This document shows positions 1 to 9,680 of a stretch of DNA of 49,048 bases, piece by piece; the first letter of the stretch is position 1; each line of letters starts with the position of its first letter. The DNA is from Cladosporium sp. IMV 00045 (Eukaryota; Ascomycota; Dothideomycetes; Cladosporiales; Cladosporiaceae), in contig MSJI02000587.1 in NCBI GenBank assembly GCA_001931905.2, positions 1 through 49,048 of the forward strand, in the 5' to 3' direction. The notes under the pieces are model-generated. The model had not been told where the DNA came from. It was given only the letters and a program-made list of their open reading frames with translations, and did not search any database. The translations under genes were made by a program, and so were the position numbers.

Positions 1-2029
1 AGATTCTTCTCTTGCGCGAACAGCATGAGATCCTGCATCAATCCCATGGTTTCGGAGATCTGGTGCCTGGCGTCAGCACTCACGCGTCTTAATGCTCGTC
101 GTGATGTTTGGTATCGCATACCTCGAGGAATTGCAGCATGCGCATGGTCATTCCGTTTCGGCCTTTCGGGGCCTTTGGTAGCTGCTCAAGTGCTGCATTC
201 TCTTGCTGCTGTTGCAGCTTTTGCTGGGCCTTTGGAAGCTTGTTCTTCGTCATCTTCGGGCTTTGTTTGTTCGACATCGTCGGGCTCACGTTAGCTAAGA
301 CTTTTTCCACTTCTGTCCTCGAAAGGTGCTCTTCGCATCTGGTCATCGAGAACTCCATGCCTTCAATCTGACTTCCTGCGTTGCTGAAAAGCACAACTAG
401 AGGGCCACCCATTTCAACACGCGCACCGTTCGGATACAGAACAGTGAGGGTGGCGTTCTGGCAGCTGAGTCGACAGCGCCCATCAGGCAACATATTTTCG
501 CTACCGTGCTCAGTGTGTAGTCGCAACGAACTTGCGCCGGTCTCAAAGTACAACCAAAAGAAGCGAGCCAGTGTTGCCCTTGGCATCTCCACCTTCTTCC
601 CCAGCTCGAACGGTGCTAACGTTAAGTGACCATCAGAGCTGAACTGACGGTCGATGAAATCTTGCCAATTGGCCAAGACACGCCCATCTCGCTCGCCCTC
701 TTCCTGACAGAAGCTACTGAGCCTATCTGAGAAGAGCAACAGCCTGAGGATGTATTGCCCGTTCAACGACTGAGTCTGCTGCGCAGCTTGTTGAGCCATA
801 CGCTGAGCTTGCATCTGCTGGTTTCGCTGCATGATCGCGAATTGCTGCTGGCGCTGAACCATCATTTGCTGTTGCTGTTGCTGCGTTTGCGGCTGCTGCG
901 GCTGGCCTGGTTGGCCTTGCTGTCCTTGTCCTTGCTGGCCTTGTTGAGGTTGTTGGGATTGAGGCTGCTGGGCCGATTGTTGACCTTGCGGTGGCTGTGC
1001 GGGCGTGTTCTGTTGCTGGCCGGCTTGCTGGGGAGTGCCTTGCGCAGTCGGCTGTGAGCCTTGCTGAGAAGGCTGTTGTTGCAGCTGAGGCGGCTGTGGT
1101 GGCTGTCCCTGCTGAGGAGTACCGTGAGGGATTGGAGGTTGCTGTCCGGCCTGGTTTTGCTCATTGGGATTCTGCATTCTAGATGCGGGTCGCATCTGCC
1201 CGGGATGGCCAGGAGGTCCGGGCTGTGTAGGTGGACCAGGCTGTCCTTGGTTACTCTGCTGAGAATTGGCGTGCTGCATTGCCAGCTGCTGTTGTTGCTG
1301 CTGTTGCTGCTGCTGCTGTTGCTGTTGTTGCTGTTGCTGCTGCTGTTGTTGTTGTTGTTGTTGCTGCTGCATCATAGCCGCTTGCTGAGATTGTTGCGCT
1401 TGTTGCTGTCGCACTTGCATTTGCTGCTGAGCAAGGTGCGGCGGCAGCTGTGGCAGACCGCCCTGCTGCTGGTTGTTTTGGAAGGCTTGTTGGTTTTGCT
1501 GCGCTTGCATCATTTGCTGCAACTGCTGCGGGCTCATATTCTGCATCTGCTGAGGAGGAATGCCGAGCTGCGTGGCTTGCTGGATCATCCTCTGGCGCAT
1601 CATTTGTTGCTGCTGATGCTGGATCTGGACCATCATCGCAGGATTGTTATTCGCCTGCTGAAGCTGCTGCTGATGCATAAACTGTTGCTGTTGTTGGGGA
1701 GTCATGTGATTGACCGGGTGCATGCCGCCTTGTGCGCCGGGCATAGTTTGCCCTCCCATACCCTGGCCAGGCATTCCCATCCCAGCGCCAGAGTGCTGTC
1801 CACTCATAGCGTTCGCGCCAGGTTGCATCCCTCCAACAGCGCCGGGTTGCATGCCCATCATGGCGCCAGGCTGGCTGACATGAGGCGGCCCAGACACGCC
1901 GGCGTGCATTGGCATTTGCTGGCCCATATGCTGAGTGGGAGTCGGCGCCATGCCAGGGTGGCCGTGAGGAAGGCCTGGATGCATGTTGTTTCCAGGCGGA
2001 TATGCGGCCATCATCTTCGAGTCGCGCAA
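1..2029 (-). CDS. ptaB: PtaB/Mfg1-like LIM-domain-binding transcriptional coregulator, 3' end missing
   Basis: Exon 1 runs 2029 to 122 and a 62-nt intron spans 121 to 60. The reading frame then continues from 59 off the left edge, so the C-terminus is absent. Joining after FLE gives ISETMGLMQDLMLF, which matches the helical tail expected of this family. The first ~400 residues are Q/P/G/M-rich low complexity with a run of 28 glutamines. The conserved block (about residues 420-560) begins NGQYILRLLLFSDRLS and includes the stretch WQDFIDRQFSSDGHLTL, typical of the LDB/NLI-SEUSS fold. In Aspergillus PtaB partners the LisH protein SomA, and in yeast Mfg1 works with Flo8/Mss11; both control adhesion, filamentation and conidiation genes in the nucleus. 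The family call rests on the LDB block. The start could also be the ATG pair a few codons downstream (MMAAYPPG). Confidence 0.82.
1286..1369. repeat. Mixed CAG/CAA trinucleotide tract encoding 28 glutamines
   Basis: On the minus strand this is 28 consecutive Gln codons in the PtaB-like gene. CAG and CAA are interleaved (the longest run of one codon is six CAA), which should damp but not abolish slippage. It is coding sequence, so length changes would alter the protein by whole residues. Confidence 0.95.
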
Positions 2030-3360
2030 GATGTGCGATGGAGTGTATAGATTATAGATACGCGTGTGCTAGAGCGCTGGATCTAGCTGGTCGGCCCCGG
2101 CCACGGACTCGTGATTGATCGCGCGAAGGTAGCGATGTGAGATATGCGATGCATAAGGTGAAGCACGGCAACGAGGTTCAGGGTGGCAGCATTAGTGGCT
2201 GCCAGACACGTGCGTGCGAGGGAGAAGCTCCGGCTCCGGGCGCGATTGAAGCGGGTGGAAAAGGCGAGCTCTTCGCGTGCGCCGCGCCGGGATGCAGAGT
2301 CGAGCAGTCGCGACGACGACGACGACAATGCGCTTGTGATGTGTGGTGTGTGTGTATGTATGTAGTAGGTGAGTAGTGTAGTATGCGCGAGACGCGAAGC
2401 CGGAGGTGCGAGCGGAGATGTGCCGCAGCGAAGGAGGGAGCAGGGTGCGATCGGCGGGATGAATGGACAGGTGGGTAACGGGATGTATCAGGCAACGCGT
2501 CGGGCGGAGCCAAGCGTAACACAAAAAGTGCTGCCGAGTAGTAGTAATTGGGGGAGGCGATGCGAGTGGGATATACAGTCGTAGATGGTGGTGAGAGCGG
2601 AGCGGAGCGGGCGGTGGAGGGCAGCAGCAGCGTGAGTAGTGGTGAGGTTGCCAGCAGTACAGGACGAGACGAGGGTTAGAGAGAGGGCTTGGGGTGGATT
2701 CGGAGCGGCCCTGCCTCCTCCAGCCAGCGTCACAGGTAATAACTCTCTCTCTCTCTCTCAAGTCTCTCCTGCTCTGTGCTCGCCGGGCATCGATCGTCGC
2801 TGCCTTGCCGCGCCTCTGCCAGCTCCAATGCGGTAAGGCGCCTTGGCGTCGGGAGGGAACCGCGGCCCGCCGTCTTTTACTTTCTTACAGTACAAAAGCT
2901 CTCTTCTTCTTGCAGGTGTTGCAGATATCTTCATCACCACATAATTCTTCTCTTTCTGTCTCTCCACGTGCTTCGCATACGACGCGCACCTCAAGATCAG
3001 TCTTGCGCGGTCGTGTGTGAAGCACGTCGCATTCGATCAGGTATGTTGGCTGCAATTTTCTTCGCTCCTCCGCCCAATCCCATCCCGAAAGATGACAACC
3101 TATACAAATGTCTTCTTTTCCCAACTGATTCGACCTTGAAGAAGCTAGTCTTTTCGTCTGCCTCTCGCAGGGCGGATGTATACTTGCCAGTAACTTTTGT
3201 CTGACACTACACCTTACACATCATTGCTTATAATCTTGCAAAGGTGAACTTGTTCGCTGACTGCGTCGAAGATCTAGTTTCACTTCTCCATGTCACACGA
3301 TCCACCTTTCGACAGCCAGTATGCAATCTGCTGGGATCAAAAGCGAGGAAGACAAAATCA

Positions 3361-3396
3361 GCCTCCCTTTCTTCCAGTCCATGGGGAAAGGGAGGC
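3361..3396 (+). other. Perfect 11-bp inverted repeat (hairpin 1)
   Basis: The arms 3361-3371 (GCCTCCCTTTC) and 3386-3396 are exact reverse complements. In a plus-strand RNA the stem extends by two U-G pairs and one C-G pair (3372-3374 with 3383-3385) to 14 pairs closing an 8-nt loop. The same extension would be mismatched in a minus-strand RNA, which weakly favours plus-strand transcription. There is no poly-T tail or coding context. Confidence 0.75.
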
Positions 3397-3436
3397 ACCA
3401 AACGATAAGGTACGCGCACACTTTTTTCCATACTCC

Positions 3437-3457
3437 TGCCTCTCCATCACAGAGGCA
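3437..3457. other. 7-bp stem, 7-nt loop (hairpin 2)
   Basis: TGCCTCT at 3437-3443 pairs with AGAGGCA at 3451-3457. It shares GCCTC on its 5' arm and GAGGCA on its 3' arm with hairpin 1. Alone it is short enough to arise by chance, and it is listed for its position between two stronger repeats. Confidence 0.5.
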
Positions 3458-3475
3458 TCATCCAGCTGGATGATG
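3456..3475. other. Perfect 20-bp palindrome centred on CAGCTG
   Basis: CATCATCCAG is followed directly by its exact reverse complement, with no spacer. The centre is a CAGCTG E-box core. It could be a dimeric protein-binding site or the tip of a structured RNA. Flanking bases 3455 and 3476 do not pair, so the symmetry ends exactly there. Confidence 0.8.
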
Positions 3476-4231
3476 AAAACCTTTTCCACATTCGCAGTTT
3501 CCACGCGAGCCGTCGCCAAGAACCTAATTTAGACGGCCGATGAGCGTACAATCTTCCTTGGATGTCTGACCCAAACAACCAGCACTATATATTCATGTCT
3601 TTTTATCAATCAACTGCTACGATGGGACATGTGCTGACTGTGACTCTTCAGGATTCTCTTTCAGACCGTTTGCAGAAATGTTCGTCTGGACATGGCAATT
3701 GCCGATCCTTTTCATCTGTTGCCCTCGCATTACTTGCGAGGGAATGGGAGAAGAGTTCAACCTCCACACTTGTCTTTATGCCATACCTTGTTGCATCCTT
3801 CCATGTCGAATACTCGTTCACAAGCTGCGCTCGCAAGTCCGATTTGCATGCCGCCTCTATTGTTTACCAGTAGTGTCTCAAGAGAAGAAGTGACCTAAGC
3901 ATAGCGTAGCGCAGAGTAACATGTAAACCCAAACACCATAGAATGCTACATGTATGTATATTGCCTCTCTACGTGACGTGTCCATGCATACCATCGCCAC
4001 AGTCAAAGCGCAACGCCGCGAGAAGCAAGAAAAAGAAAAAGGGCAGTTCTTAAAACACCGCAAACATCTTCTAGAACAAACTCGCTGTGATTGCAAATGA
4101 TATCTACAAGACGTCCAGGTGTAAACTACACCCGAAAATGGAAAAACACAAAACCTAACCAACCACCACCACCTCTACCTCATCGTTCTCACCTCCCACC
4201 TCCCTCAACTCAATCTATCCGCCTCCGTCAT

Positions 4232-6017
4232 CTAAATGAGGCTCTCCTGCTGCTCGCCATCCTCGCCATCAGTGTCCCTAGTGCCCTTGTTGGCCTTGCC
4301 CTTCCTCTGATAGAACTCGTCCAGAACCTTCTTGGGAATCCTGTTGAGGAGCTCCTTGGGGTAGATCCTCAACAGCTCCCAGGCCTGGTCGAGGCCGTCG
4401 AAGATGGTGCGCTTCTCGTACGCGCCCTGGTTGATGTACGTCTTCTCGAACTTCTCCAGGAACTCGAGCGACAGCTTGTCCTCGTTGGAGAGCGCCTCTT
4501 CACCGACGACGGCTTTCATCGACGCCGCGTCGCGTCCGATGGCGTACTTGGCGTACAGCTGGTTGGACACGTCGCCGTGGTCTTTGCGCGTGTGGCCCTC
4601 GCCGATGGCGGATTTCATGAGACGAGACAGGGAGGGGAGGACGTTGATGGGCGGGTAGATGCCCTTGTTGTGCAGCTGGCGGTCGATGAAGATCTGGCCC
4701 TCGGTGATGTAGCCGGTCAAATCGGGGATGGGGTGGGTAATGTCTGGGTGGAGATGTTAGTGCTATTGTGATTGAGATTTGCAGGGACAGGACAACGTAC
4801 CATCGTTAGGCATGGTCAGAATGGGAACCTGGGTGATGGAACCGTTACGGCCCTCGACACGACCGGCACGCTCGTACATGGTGGCCAAATCAGTGTACAT
4901 ATAACCAGGGTAACCACGGCGACCAGGCACCTCTTCACGAGCGGCAGAGACCTCACGAAGGGCATCGCAGTAGGACGACAGGTCAGTAAGAATGACGAGG
5001 ACGTGCTTCTCGAGCTGGTAGGCGTAGTACTCGGCGGTGGTGAGAGCAAGACGGGGGGTGATGATACGTTCGATGCTGGGAAGAGGATTAGCTCATGCCG
5101 TCATCTTAGGTTCAAGGCGCCTTACGTGGGGTCGTTCGCCAAGTTGGTGAACATGGTGACACGCTCCATAGAGCCGTTCTCCTCGAAGTCCTTGGTGAAG
5201 AAACGGGCAGTCTCCAAGTTGACACCCATGGCACCAAAGACGATGGAGAAGTTGTCGTCGTGCATGTCCTGAGTACCCTTGCCCTTGTGCTGGACAAGAC
5301 CGGCCTGACGACAAATCTGAGCAGCGATCTCGTTGTGAGGAAGACCAGAAGCAGAGAAGATGGGGACCTTCTGGCCACGGGCAATAGAGTTCATGGTGTC
5401 GATGGCAGAGATACCGGTGGAGATCATCTCTTCGGGGTAAACACGAGAGTAAGGGTTGATGGGAGAACCGTTGATATCCAGGTAGTCCTCTGCCAGGACC
5501 TTGGGACCCTTGTCAATGGCGCGACCGGAACCGTCGAAGACACGACCAAGCATGTCCTCGCTGACTCCGAGCTTCAGGTTGTGGCCGGTGAACTCAACCT
5601 TGGTCTATCCATTCTGTTAGACACCATTCTCGCCACTCGTAGAGTCTTTGTACACTGACCTTCTTGACGTCGACACCAGAAGTGCCCTCGAACACCTGTA
5701 CAACGGCGCGGTTGCCTGAACCATTATCAGCTGCCATTCCCAGCATCTTGTATCCAGTTCGCGCATACCTCTGGCCTCCAAGACCTGACCACTCCTCTCC
5801 GAGCCATCGGGAAGCGTAAGAGACACAATCTCGTTGAATCGGGGGAATTTGACCTGTATCCTAGCTTTCAGCATTCCTTCCTCTTGCTCGAATCCATCAT
5901 CTGGGGTATCCCTACGTTCTCCAAGATAACCAGAGGTCCGTTAACACCACCGATGGTGTTGTACCGCAGGCGAGGCTTCACCGACATCATCCTCGGGTCG
6001 ACCGTGTCTCCGGCCAT
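4232..6017 (-). CDS. vma2: V-type proton ATPase subunit B (Vma2)
   Basis: Six exons on the minus strand: 6017-5916, 5853-5769, 5715-5660, 5604-5126, 5075-4801, 4743-4232 (introns 49-62 nt). Together they encode 502 residues, the usual length for the family. Subunit B is the non-catalytic nucleotide-binding subunit alternating with A in the V1 hexamer, which couples ATP hydrolysis to proton pumping into vacuoles and the Golgi. The start [20 protein letters not shown], the B-type loop [20 protein letters not shown] replacing a Walker A, and the ATPase alpha/beta signature [10 protein letters not shown] in the last exon are diagnostic. Every intron boundary keeps frame (phases 0, 1, 0, 2, 1). 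The tail is acidic and poorly conserved. The call is secure. Confidence 0.98.
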
Positions 6018-7815
6018 CGTGGCTATGTAGCTTCTGCTGGCGTCTCCCTGGCGCTTCGGCGGTGTGCTGTGGTCGGAGGCGTAGTGCTGCTATACTATCG
6101 CCGGGCGAGGGTTTGGCAGTTGCGTATGCCTGTTTCGAGGCGCTCGGTGGTTGATTGGACGTTGAACGTGATGCCACTCTTGCCTTGGAGCTTGCTGATG
6201 CTCGGAGACGACGTGAAGCTCGACCTAGCCGACGTCAAGCGCCAAGCACGTCCAGCCGCTTCAAACGCTCAACAGCCGCGATTCAGACGGGCGTGAACAA
6301 CTCGCACTGAAGATATATACACCCGCCTTTTCTGAGGCAAATACATGTAGTCTGCGGCATTTCTCAATTCTGAGGTGTGTTCGCGAGCTGTTGCAGATAC
6401 TTAATTTTACCGGACAGTTAGTGCCACCCAAACATGATCACGATACAGTCCATGACTTCAGGAAGTTGGCAATGCCATCTGCAACGAACCAACAGCCTTG
6501 TCTGCAGAGCTATCTGTCGAAGATATCCACACGTTCATATACGAAAACCTGTTCAATTAGAGGTCTTCGTGGTTCACACTTGCGGACAATCAGGGCGGTG
6601 TCTAAATATCATCAACAGCTGAGAAACAAAGGGTACTGGCCAAAAGACGTCCACTACGGTCCCCTCTCGGTCGAACACTGCTATCCCAGATATTACCTTG
6701 TTTCTCTCCATGCAATCTCAATCTCGTCCTACTGTTCTTCACTTCCAATATAAAGGCAGCAAACCCGAGCCAAGGACGCAGAACCAGCTGGAAAGGCGCT
6801 CGAGGAACACAGCTTCAGGGTACAATCGGTTGGATCTGGAATGGAGCCAAGCATATACCCTTTAACCATCGACGTAAAGATAGAGACGTAACTCAAGAAG
6901 ATTTCATCATAACATGCAGCTCAAGGTTAAGTGCACTAGAGCATGATTACAACCTTAGGCTGAAGTCCAAGATGAAATTATTGCAGGGTTCAAGGACGAT
7001 CTTGCGGTTCAATGAACGTAAGGCAAAGTGAGTCTTGGTAACAATACAAATCTCACATCCATAATGCTGACCTCACAAAAGGATGCCATACAACATTGAT
7101 GCCGTCCCTCCGAAACACCAAATACCTGGGCGGTACTGTGAAGGTGACACCTGAATCAAGCCACATCAACTCAGCGGCGTTCTAAGCGACGTCGGACCGT
7201 CCCTGCCGTAGTAATTACCAAATACTCCTTTCATTATTCTAACCCCCCGGATGAGGCCGAGCCTCTAAAGTCTTGTCGTTCGTTAAATTTATGAAGGAAC
7301 AATATAAGTCGGTTAATTGAAACAACCACTCGGCTTTCATGAACGTGTGAGTTCAGTAACTTTACAAGACTTCAGCTTTTATCCTAAAGATGAAAGTCCT
7401 TTCGATTTGCCGATTCTGCGGTGATCTGTGAATGTTCCTGCAGGAAATCACTTCACGTGGTCGTTAGCGCCACATGGTCCCTCCGCATTGTGCAATCAAC
7501 TGGGGGTTGTCTAGTCTTGGACATCACGCCGTCGTTACAGCATATCATCCGGATCAACACAAGCGATCTTTCTACCACTGAAAGTGCCACGAGCGTCCAC
7601 TTTGTGCAAGTCAAAAGTTTACAAACCCTGACTTCACAATAACATTCGATCTTTTCTTGGAACCAAGCCCTACAATCAATCCACTGAGTCCAGCATGATT
7701 TCAGCCGAAAGATCAGTAGCGACGATGTAGGTCTATAAAGATAGCTAGAAGCCCTGACCCTCTCCTTCTTCGATTCCACGACCTTCTCATCTCAACACCA
7801 ACAATCACTATCAAC
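6018..7815. other. Gene-free interval between vma2 and the xylanase gene
   Basis: Divergent promoter space of 1.8 kb. ORFs here are short, lack family features and have no leader context. It contains an isolated TATAAAG at 6749-6755 on the plus strand with no convincing ORF downstream, a CACGTG box near 7454, and the xylanase TATA box at 7734. The middle (about 6850-7400) is somewhat AT-rich, but I see no transposon termini or repeat unit. Confidence 0.6.
7734..7739 (+). promoter_or_regulatory. TATA box of the xylanase gene
   Basis: TATAAA lies 77 bases before the xylanase ATG, followed by a pyrimidine-rich, CAAC-rich leader typical of strongly expressed fungal secreted-enzyme genes. I looked for GGCTAAA-type XlnR/Xyr1 sites upstream and did not see one. 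One CreA-type CTCCGC is at 7481-7486, a match short enough to be chance. Confidence 0.6.
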
Positions 7816-8621
7816 ATGGTCTCTGCCACTTCTCTCTTCGTTGCGTTGACCGCAGCTGTAGGCTCTTTGGCTACTCCCTCTGCCGATGCCCCGGCCACCA
7901 TCCACAAGCGCCAGGTTGCACCCGGTGAGGGCACCCACGACGGCTACTTCTACTCTCACTGGACCGACGGCGGCGGATCAATCCAGTACTACAACCAGGA
8001 GGGCGGTGGGTACACGGTTGACTGGCAGGTGAGTGCTTGCTTCAATCTTCCACGCGGTCACACACTTTCAGGTGTACAAGCAGCCTACTAACTTTGCTCG
8101 TCCAAACAGGACACTGGCAACTTTGTCTCGGGTAAGGGCTGGAACCCAGGCAACAACGACAGGTACGTAACCCTCCGCCCTCCCTCCAAGAACAAAATCC
8201 CTAACAAGCAACACACAGAGTCGTCACCTGGACCGGCGAGTTCAACCCCCAGGGCAACGGCTACCTCTGCCTGTACGGCTGGACGCGCAGCCCCCTGATC
8301 GAGTACTACGTCGTCGAAGCCTTCGGCGACTACAACCCGGGCTCCGGCCTGGACTCCCAGGGCTCCTTCGAGAGCGACGGCAGCACGTACGACCTCTACA
8401 TCGGCGAGCGCGTTAACCAACCAAGCATAGACGGCACTCAGACGTTTACCCAATTCTTCTCGATCAGAAGGGATCATCGCTCCAGCGGCACTATCAACTT
8501 CAACAACCATGTGCAGGCTTGGGCGAACGCTGGTATGAACCTTGGCTCGGACCATTATTATCAGATTCTTGCTACGGAGGGATACCAGAGCAGTGGTAGC
8601 AGCCGTATTTACATCGAGTAG
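7816..8621 (+). CDS. Secreted endo-1,4-beta-xylanase, glycoside hydrolase family 11
   Basis: Three exons, 7816-8028, 8110-8162 and 8219-8621, give 222 residues, the normal GH11 size. It cleaves internal beta-1,4 links of xylan outside the cell with retention of configuration. A signal peptide covers residues 1 to ~19, and HKR at 30-32 is a Kex2-type propeptide site, so the mature enzyme probably starts at Gln33. The GH11 signature [15 protein letters not shown] carries the predicted nucleophile Glu117, and ATEGYQSSG carries the acid/base Glu209. The residue beside the acid/base in the fold is Asn75 ([10 protein letters not shown]). In this family Asn there goes with neutral-to-alkaline optima and Asp with acidic ones. 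There is no carbohydrate-binding module. The gene stands alone in a sparse region next to a tRNA. Confidence 0.97.
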
Positions 8622-9011
8622 AGTGCTTGTGGGAAGGTGTCTACTTGCGGTAGTGTCGGGCCTTGAAAGGGGCCGCTGGAGGAAGTCGGGATGAATTTGC
8701 TGGTGTTGAGCATTGGCTCTACAACACACCGGGGTTGTCAAACAAGACAATTAGCTACGCGTACGTGCGAATCGATTAAAGCCATCCATTTGCTTCCAAT
8801 CCATGCCACTTCTCTCCAGGCTATTTTCACACATTCAAGCATAATCGCAACCATTCCTCTCAATTCAAACGATCTCAAAAGACACCCAACCCTTACAGCA
8901 ACATTACCCATCGTCTCACCACGACCGCAAAGCTATGTCCCCCGATTACCATTGAGAGCAATACGCTATTGGCCAAAAGGCCCAGGATGCAAAAGAAAAG
9001 CAAAAGGATAA
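8622..9011. other. 3' flank of the xylanase gene
   Basis: 390 bases between the xylanase stop and the 3' end of the tRNA gene. They presumably hold the xylanase 3' UTR and tRNA downstream sequence. No gene is seen. Confidence 0.6.
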
Positions 9012-9120
9012 TGATCAGAGTGGGACTCGAACCCACGAGGATTGCTCCACTAGCAAGTAGCTTCCTCCTCATTGCAAGGTCTACCTGAAGCTAGCGCCAT
9101 AACCACTCGGCCATCTGACC
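9012..9120 (-). tRNA. trnL-CAG: tRNA-Leu (anticodon CAG) with a 28-nt intron
   Basis: Reading the minus strand from 9120, GGTCAGA (9120-9114) pairs with TCTGATC (9019-9013), one G-T wobble, and A9012 is the discriminator. The D-arm contains GGCCGAGTGGTT. The anticodon stem CTAGC (9094-9090) pairs with GCTAG (9054-9050), and the anticodon CAG is at 9087-9085. A 28-nt intron (9083-9056) sits one base 3' of the anticodon, the canonical place. A long variable arm (GGA/TCC stem) and the T-arm GTGGG-TTCGAGT-CCCAC complete a class II tRNA. A73 and G37 fit leucine rather than serine identity, so CTG should be read as Leu. Confidence 0.95.
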
Positions 9121-9680
9121 GTTGATTTTCTTGAAGTCACTGTAGCCACATTATATATATCTCTTGGAAATTGGCCCGTACGGGTGAAACATTTCGTCAA
9201 GATACGTTCCAGTATAGGTAGGTGAGATGATGGTGTTTTGTTTCGATCACAAGAAAGCAAATGTAGTAAGCTTGGAGATGACGTCTACTCGGCTCAATGA
9301 TCTCGGTCGTTAGATTCAAGCAACACGTCGCGCGTTTTGACCTGGCTCGGGCGTAATTCGTGCAGAAGCGTTTCGTCGGTCCACGATCGATGAGACGATT
9401 GTCACTGTTCACGCATTATTCGAGTCTTCTATCCGTGACGAGAAGGAATATTTCGAATAAATTCGTCAATCAATCTTCACATATTCGACAATCATCTTGC
9501 TCCATGTAGAAGGTGCTAATATTATCGTTTCGAAACAGTACGTTGGCTTCAAAAGCAAAGCCGACTCAAAAACTAGTCAATAGGTCCAAACATAGGCAAT
9601 ATTCCCACCCAAAGCACCCAATGACACAAATAGAAACCCTCATTAATCACAGATTCATCACATCCAACCAAAAGCCCAAA
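9121..9680. other. Interval between the tRNA 5' end and the DUF3176 gene 3' end... no gene seen
   Basis: 560 bases without a supported ORF. An 8-bp inverted repeat (TTATTCGA at 9416-9423 and TCGAATAA at 9453-9460) lies in an AT-rich patch. This arm length with a long spacer is not unusual by chance. Confidence 0.55.

Larger units (their letters stand above)
2030..4231. other. Gene-free interval between the PtaB-like 5' end and the V-ATPase B 3' end
   Basis: About 2.2 kb with no ORF showing family resemblance. The left part (2030-2850) is GT- and CT-rich with a (CT)n run at 2743-2759 and looks like a long leader or promoter for the minus-strand PtaB-like gene. The right end (about 3880-4231) is presumably the 3' UTR of vma2. 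The middle (3361-3742) contains a cluster of perfect inverted repeats, listed separately. Confidence 0.7.

Noticed and set aside
1061..2050. 329-codon plus-strand ORF rich in Leu
   Set aside because: It is the antisense reading of the CAG/CAA-rich PtaB-like gene; Leu runs arise from CTG/TTG complement. It has no family features.
4772..5272. 166-codon plus-strand ORF inside vma2
   Set aside because: Antisense shadow of highly conserved V-ATPase exons; open only because of codon bias.
7435..7446. Perfect 12-bp palindrome TTCCTGCAGGAA
   Set aside because: Same reasoning: common by chance, no supporting motif around it.
9416..9460. 8-bp inverted repeat near the tRNA 5' end, considered as a transposon terminus
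   Set aside because: No target-site duplication, no transposase remnant, and arms this short with a 29-base spacer are common by chance.
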